From Chondrus crispus (taxonomy: Eukaryota; Rhodophyta; Florideophyceae; Gigartinales; Gigartinaceae), in the NCBI RefSeq assembly GCF_000350225.1, contig NW_005178809.1, positions 165,117 through 229,116 of the forward strand: 64,000 nucleotides of DNA, read 5' to 3'. Position 1 is the first letter of the stretch, and the number at the start of each line of letters is the position of its first letter. The notes below the pieces were generated by a model, which worked only from the letters and a program-made list of their open reading frames with translations, ran no database searches and had not been told where the DNA came from. Positions 58,766 through 64,000 of this stretch are shown piece by piece. The position numbers were made by a program, and so were the translations under genes.

Positions 58766-61700
58766 CTACTCGTAAGCAGGAGTACCGAATTGCTTCTCTG
58801 AATCCCGCATATACAGTTCCGAGAAAGAGTCCTCGATGAACTCGACATGAGACCCGAGGCGTTTCCGCAGCAGTACCCCAGCAGCTTCAATATCCGTCAC
58901 CGGCCCACCCGATTGGTCATCCCGCGAACGCACCATGGACACACACGTCCCTCTGCCTAGAGACGACTTCAAGATCTGAATTGAAACCAGAAGCGGTACC
59001 CTCGTCCCTTCGCACGGCACTTGCACCTTCATTTTGTAATTCGGCCTCCTCACTGTGACGTTGAACCCTGACTCTAGGCACAGCCGATTCAAGAGGGTGA
59101 AAACGGCGTCTTGCTCGATATCAATATCAAACATGTAGTCGCTTGTCACCGTCCCCGATCGACGGCTCGGTTTTTCATTTGCATGCCGGTAGGTACTGTC
59201 CAGTCCCCTGTCCACAGCGTCCAGTTCTTCATCTGTGATGAGCGGTCGTCGGCCAAGGCGCAAAATACTTCTTACAGCTCCACGCACGTCATTCGCCTCC
59301 CGCGAGGCTGTCGACCTTCTAAAGATTCTACTCCAGGCTCTCCGAGGACCTCGGAAACGAATTGGAAAGTCACGTTCCATGTAGTCATCGTTCAGTGTAT
59401 GTGCATGAAGCACCTCGAAGGGAAGCAAGTCCCGCTGCCTTGCGGTGGTGCCTGTAGCGACGTCACTTCGGTGGCGCGGGCTTACGAGGGCACTATCCCC
59501 GATTGACGGCTGATATTCAGGCCAATTATTGTACTGGCTGTCGGAAGCACTCATAGATCGCCCAACCTTAGAAGAAGGAAGTGGCTGTCCGGCTACAGGG
59601 CTCAAGTAGACGTGAGACGACATCGGAGAATGCAAAATCCTCCCAATCAACGATCCTTCTCCCCCCTTGGTCCTCTCTCTGTCAGAAAGAGTCGAAGTGC
59701 TCAGTGCAGTTGACTCAGTGGTAGTTTTTCGAACCAGTTTCTCCGACTTGTTGTCAATTTCTCTATTAGGCAATCCCGCTGGTTGCACAAAATCAAGTTC
59801 CTCAGACCGTCGCTGCCAGCTGCTTCGGTCTCCGAGTGTGGCGAAAGGCGTGGCAATATGTTCCTCACCCTCTTCAGAATCTGAAGGAGCGTCCCTTCGC
59901 GATCCCTCTCTCGGCATGCTCGCTATCATGTTGCTGCTGTCGAAATCATCGACCAACGAATTCTCGAAATATGCACTATCAATGACTGAGCCGAGGTCGT
60001 TTTCGGTGATTCTCTTCTCCATTCTTCTTCTGGTATCCGCTTGTCCGTAGAGATTACCTGTATTGGTACTTGATTCCGTCATGGGGTCTTCAGCGAAAAG
60101 ATCGTGATCACTAGCTCGCCACTTGTCATGGCGTTGCGCCCGGAATCCGGCTTGAGAAGCCGCGCTTTGATCTGGGGAAGTTGGTGATGAGTACGTCTCG
60201 GTTTGCAGTGATGCTAAGGAGCCTTGACGTGACAATGAGAACGACGGCAGTTTCTCCATGCTTTCGACCCGAACGATTGTGTCATCCTCAAGAGAGATTT
60301 CCGGCATTTCTTCAAGTGGGCACTCTGGGAAGAGATTGGGGTCTGGACTCCTAACTTTATCTCCGAAGTCTTCCTGTGGAGCCATGGCAAAGTCAGGCTG
60401 AACGCGTGGTACATATTCAGGAATGAGTTCTTGAAGACTTTCAGCGGCAGGTGGAGCATCGAAGACATCAAATTGCGTGGGGTTTGCGGGCTTGCTCGAA
60501 GGTGGCAATCCTTCTGAAACCGTGACCTTGCTAGAGTCACACTGCTGCATGCGCAGTCTGACTGGACTCTGCATTTCCATGGTGTTGCATCGGTCAAACT
60601 CCTGAGCCTCACCGCCATCGCCATCCGCACGAAACAAAGACTCCGCACCTGAAGCGAAGCTGATCGGGCCCTGAGACCCCGCTGACTTTGTGGTACAGGA
60701 ACTCAAAACCAGACTTTCGTTTGTGAGGCGCTTCGAGCGACGTTCGACGGTGAAGCTTCTCTCAAGCGAAGGAGGCGATGCGGTCTTGCTGCTGGCAAAG
60801 TTAGCGGCAACGCCCGCTGTCACTGTAGGCAGTGGAAGCTTGATAGATGCATTAATCTCGGCCTCTGTTAGTGCCAGGAAAGATTCATAGTCATCAACTC
60901 TCTTGGCAACCAAACTTTTGGAATCTGGGTGATGGACGCGGACGGACGATTTGCCCCTCCTTCCCCTCTGTAACGTGAAAGGGACTTTCGGCGTTGCCTG
61001 CTCATCAGAAGGGCTATCCAATCTGTCGGCATTGGCTGATGTGAGCGAATTGTTCTCTGAGGTCAACGACATTCGAGTACTCGTTGCATGATGTGACAGG
61101 GGCGAGTGCACTGTTCCCTCCACCGTGGTTTCTGACGTTTTCGGGACAGCGTCAGGGGCTGTACTGACAGAGCGGGTTTGCACAGCAGGCTGGGAGGCTT
61201 GAGCGATATCGTCAACACGGGTTCCAGGCAAGACGTGATTGGCAGAAAGGGGCGTTGCCTCTGCGCTTTGAACAAGAGGGAGTGGGGTGGAATTGTGGGT
61301 AGAGTGGTACCTCTCCACTTGTCCGTCGGACGATTGCGGAGAGAGCAAGGAAGATGTTTCACGAATTGGTGCTGCTACGCGTGGGTGAGGGACGCACTCT
61401 ATCTCTTCCGTTTCCGAAAGTGAGGGGGATGGTTCCTCCTCCGAAGCGGTCTCCTCACCCGCACTCGAGTGGTGGTCCACTTCCTCAAAGGACATGTAGT
61501 CTGAGGATGTGTCGGGATGGTGTGGTTCGGGGTGGGCGACATGATGGGATGCGGCAGACTTGCAGGCATTCAAGACGCCTTCTCGGTGGTAGTACTCGGC
61601 ATCACTAGCACTATCATCCAGATCCTGTTGATACTGCAACTCATGGTCAAAGGAAAGTTGAGGTTGAGGGTGGATGCAGTCGTCGGACGAGTCATCGGCA

Positions 61701-62224
61701 GACGAGTCGTCTGACGCTTGCCCGAATAGAATGGGCACCTGGGTGTGCGGGTGCTGTGGGCCAGCGGGGACCAGGATGGCATCAATGTGTTTGGCGACAG
61801 GAGATAAATCTGAAATTTCAGGCGGGGATACGTCCTTGCTTACAGTAGTGTCCTCGAGGTGATCGCGCCCCTTCTTCTTCTTCTCTTGTACAGATTTAGG
61901 AAGTTGGCGAACAAAACGCGAGACATCTGGCGACGACTCGACGGATTGCAACCGTCGAACCGGCCGCTCGGGCAGCCCCTTCTCCGCGGTGGCGGCGGGG
62001 TGGGCGGTGCCAAGGCGTGGATCGGAGGCGTGTGCCAAGAACGAGTCCAAGCTCTTAAACTTTCCGCGGTGGGCGTCCTCTTCGGCGTCCTCCTCGGGGC
62101 CGGACTTTGGGTGGCGCATGTCCGGGGCGGGGCGGGAGTCGGTCACGCGGTGCACAATGTCTGCGTGCGGGTGGATGCGGGCATGTGCAGTGCGAGCATA
62201 GACCGTCCACTGCGCATTTGGCAT
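58766..62224 (-). CDS. Large disordered protein with a possible KA1-like C-terminus
   Basis: ORF of 1152 codons. Almost all of it is Ser/Glu/Asp/Pro-rich and disordered, with phosphorylation-site-like clusters (SLSRQGSLASLQTETYSSPT, DAPSDSEEGEEH). The last 110 residues look folded: DYMFDIDIEQDAVFTLLNRL, GFNVTVRRPNYKMKVQV, then a beta strand and FSELYMRD. Their strand-helix pattern is like the KA1 domain at the end of KIN1/MARK kinases, which binds acidic lipids. No kinase catalytic motif is present. The start lies about 105 bases from the N gap, so the gene could continue upstream in missing sequence. Function unknown; the KA1 idea is weak. Confidence 0.6.
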   Translation of the reverse strand: MPNAQWTVYARTAHARIHPHADIVHRVTDSRPAPDMRHPKSGPEEDAEEDAHRGKFKSLDSFLAHASDPRLGTAHPAATAEKGLPERPVRRLQSVESSPDVSRFVRQLPKSVQEKKKKGRDHLEDTTVSKDVSPPEISDLSPVAKHIDAILVPAGPQHPHTQVPILFGQASDDSSADDSSDDCIHPQPQLSFDHELQYQQDLDDSASDAEYYHREGVLNACKSAASHHVAHPEPHHPDTSSDYMSFEEVDHHSSAGEETASEEEPSPSLSETEEIECVPHPRVAAPIRETSSLLSPQSSDGQVERYHSTHNSTPLPLVQSAEATPLSANHVLPGTRVDDIAQASQPAVQTRSVSTAPDAVPKTSETTVEGTVHSPLSHHATSTRMSLTSENNSLTSANADRLDSPSDEQATPKVPFTLQRGRRGKSSVRVHHPDSKSLVAKRVDDYESFLALTEAEINASIKLPLPTVTAGVAANFASSKTASPPSLERSFTVERRSKRLTNESLVLSSCTTKSAGSQGPISFASGAESLFRADGDGGEAQEFDRCNTMEMQSPVRLRMQQCDSSKVTVSEGLPPSSKPANPTQFDVFDAPPAAESLQELIPEYVPRVQPDFAMAPQEDFGDKVRSPDPNLFPECPLEEMPEISLEDDTIVRVESMEKLPSFSLSRQGSLASLQTETYSSPTSPDQSAASQAGFRAQRHDKWRASDHDLFAEDPMTESSTNTGNLYGQADTRRRMEKRITENDLGSVIDSAYFENSLVDDFDSSNMIASMPREGSRRDAPSDSEEGEEHIATPFATLGDRSSWQRRSEELDFVQPAGLPNREIDNKSEKLVRKTTTESTALSTSTLSDRERTKGGEGSLIGRILHSPMSSHVYLSPVAGQPLPSSKVGRSMSASDSQYNNWPEYQPSIGDSALVSPRHRSDVATGTTARQRDLLPFEVLHAHTLNDDYMERDFPIRFRGPRRAWSRIFRRSTASREANDVRGAVRSILRLGRRPLITDEELDAVDRGLDSTYRHANEKPSRRSGTVTSDYMFDIDIEQDAVFTLLNRLCLESGFNVTVRRPNYKMKVQVPCEGTRVPLLVSIQILKSSLGRGTCVSMVRSRDDQSGGPVTDIEAAGVLLRKRLGSHVEFIEDSFSELYMRDSEKQFGTPAYE

Positions 62225-62328
62225 GCTCAGACGTTTTGGGCGGGTCAGGTGTACCCGTGGCTTCCCGCGTTCTTGCTGTTTCGGTGTCTAAAAGTAACAA
62301 AAAATCAGCCCGTTCAAACAGAAGAGTG

Positions 62329-63236
62329 NNNNNNNNNNNNNNNNNNNNNNNNNNNNNNNNNNNNNNNNNNNNNNNNNNNNNNNNNNNNNNNNNNNNNNNN
62401 NNNNNNNNNNNNNNNNNNNNNNNNNNNNNNNNNNNNNNNNNNNNNNNNNNNNNNNNNNNNNNNNNNNNNNNNNNNNNNNNNNNNNNNNNNNNNNNNNNNN
62501 NNNNNNNNNNNNNNNNNNNNNNNNNNNNNNNNNNNNNNNNNNNNNNNNNNNNNNNNNNNNNNNNNNNNNNNNNNNNNNNNNNNNNNNNNNNNNNNNNNNN
62601 NNNNNNNNNNNNNNNNNNNNNNNNNNNNNNNNNNNNNNNNNNNNNNNNNNNNNNNNNNNNNNNNNNNNNNNNNNNNNNNNNNNNNNNNNNNNNNNNNNNN
62701 NNNNNNNNNNNNNNNNNNNNNNNNNNNNNNNNNNNNNNNNNNNNNNNNNNNNNNNNNNNNNNNNNNNNNNNNNNNNNNNNNNNNNNNNNNNNNNNNNNNN
62801 NNNNNNNNNNNNNNNNNNNNNNNNNNNNNNNNNNNNNNNNNNNNNNNNNNNNNNNNNNNNNNNNNNNNNNNNNNNNNNNNNNNNNNNNNNNNNNNNNNNN
62901 NNNNNNNNNNNNNNNNNNNNNNNNNNNNNNNNNNNNNNNNNNNNNNNNNNNNNNNNNNNNNNNNNNNNNNNNNNNNNNNNNNNNNNNNNNNNNNNNNNNN
63001 NNNNNNNNNNNNNNNNNNNNNNNNNNNNNNNNNNNNNNNNNNNNNNNNNNNNNNNNNNNNNNNNNNNNNNNNNNNNNNNNNNNNNNNNNNNNNNNNNNNN
63101 NNNNNNNNNNNNNNNNNNNNNNNNNNNNNNNNNNNNNNNNNNNNNNNNNNNNNNNNNNNNNNNNNNNNNNNNNNNNNNNNNNNNNNNNNNNNNNNNNNNN
63201 NNNNNNNNNNNNNNNNNNNNNNNNNNNNNNNNNNNN
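62329..63236. other. Assembly gap (Ns)
   Basis: 908 undetermined bases. The flanks are GC-rich on the right (CCGCCGCCGCGCGCC-type), which may explain the gap. Nothing can be said about its content, and ORFs crossing it are artefacts. Confidence 1.
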
Positions 63237-64000
63237 CCCCCCCGCCGCCGCGCGCCCGCCGCCACCCGCGCTCGGGTTGCGCCCGCCGCCGCCGTTTCTG
63301 CCGCCGCCCTTTTGCACGCCGCCCAGCGACAGGGCCGCGCTTACGGACCCGTTTTCTCGCGCTTGCCGGTTCTGCGCCGAGCTTTCGGGAAGGCGCTCGT
63401 AACGCGTCTCCGTGCCCGCTGCGCTGCGCCGGGGACTATTCACCTGTCCGCACGAGCACCGCCTTTCGACTTTCATGTGTCGCCGCTCTCCTCGTAGAAG
63501 CATTCTCGTGTGTGGATTCGCGAAACACTGCCGTGTCTGAGCACAATATTTGCCAGCGTACAGTACCGTTGGTATTGTATTGTACTTGGTCGTCAGGAGA
63601 AAAGAGACAATAATACTGCAACTCGAAATTCAAATCCCCCTCCGAGAAACTTTAATTGCACTGCTTCCGTACATGTTTAGTAGTGAGCACACCGTATTGG
63701 CGATGCGCATCGAGACTGCGAGTACCCACAACCATTCCCGCTATCTGTAGCAATGTTATGTTATACAAGGCCCAACATGTCCCGTCGCGTATGCGTATAA
63801 CTCGAGATCAACATTAAATGTTGTTTATTTAAATTTTAAATCCCGTCATGACTGACGTTTCCCACCACGTTATAATACTCCCGCTCCAATGCCACTCTAT
63901 GAACAACATAGTATGTTGTGAAAAAAAAGGTACAGGTACTGTATGTTCAACATACAGTACCTGTACCTTTTTTTTCGAGGGAATCCTGTCCGGACAAACT
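63237..64000. other. Region right of the gap
   Basis: GC-rich repeats near the gap change to AT-rich DNA. No gene recognised. A perfect hairpin is at 63920-63976. Confidence 0.5.
63920..63976. repeat. Perfect 28-bp-arm hairpin
   Basis: Arms 63920-63947 and 63949-63976 are exact inverted copies around a single C. The arms include GGTACAGGTACTGTATGTT. This could be the tip of a small foldback element continuing beyond the window. Confidence 0.95.

Noticed and set aside
61859-63613. ORFs of several hundred codons across the N run
   Set aside because: They are open only because Ns hide stops; there is no evidence for coding sequence in the gap.

Overview
The window looks like nuclear DNA of a eukaryote with few introns and many transposons. 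A red alga of the Chondrus/Florideophyceae kind fits best. The reasons are long single-exon genes, a eukaryotic PPK1-type polyphosphate kinase (known from Cyanidioschyzon and Dictyostelium), a DEP-DUF547 protein, and DNA dominated by MULE, pogo, piggyBac, Crypton, Copia and Gypsy elements. The lineage call is an inference (about 0.55). A run of Ns (62329-63236) shows a draft scaffold.

Layout. 1-5162: two host genes, DEP-DUF547 (+) and a probable SLX4-like nuclease scaffold (-). 5163-13979: one complete Mutator-like element, defined by 173-bp inverted termini and a perfect 9-bp target duplication; it encodes a Ulp1-protease/MULE transposase and carries fragments resembling host genes (WD40 repeats, a heavy-metal-binding domain). 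13980-18413: a decayed pogo-like transposase and small palindromic repeats. 18409-31457: a 13-kb Copia element bounded by about 470-bp LTRs and a matching 5-bp target duplication (AGAAC). Its gag-pol occupies only 18917-23656; the other 7.3 kb, between gag and the 5' LTR, holds an intact 806-codon antisense ORF and three sense-strand genes or gene remnants that I cannot assign to known retroelement functions. 31458-33908: a second decayed pogo-like gene. 34112-35340: an unidentified broken ORF. 35351-42376: a dead Gypsy element (-) whose coding sequence is packed with short perfect hairpins. 43190-44533: a decayed piggyBac-like relic. 44534-48000: a Crypton-like tyrosine recombinase between similar direct repeats, then AT-rich foldback repeats. 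48000-64000: mostly host sequence with a PPK1-Nudix fusion (+), a UvrD/SRS2-like helicase (-) and a long disordered protein with a possible KA1-like C-terminus (-), plus a non-autonomous piggyBac element (53821-55080) with TTAA duplications.

The host genes suggest DNA-repair (SLX4-like, SRS2-like) and polyphosphate functions but do not form an operon; they are monocistronic genes separated by transposons. Several dead elements carry in-frame TGA codons where CGA is the likely ancestor, which fits CpG methylation followed by deamination.
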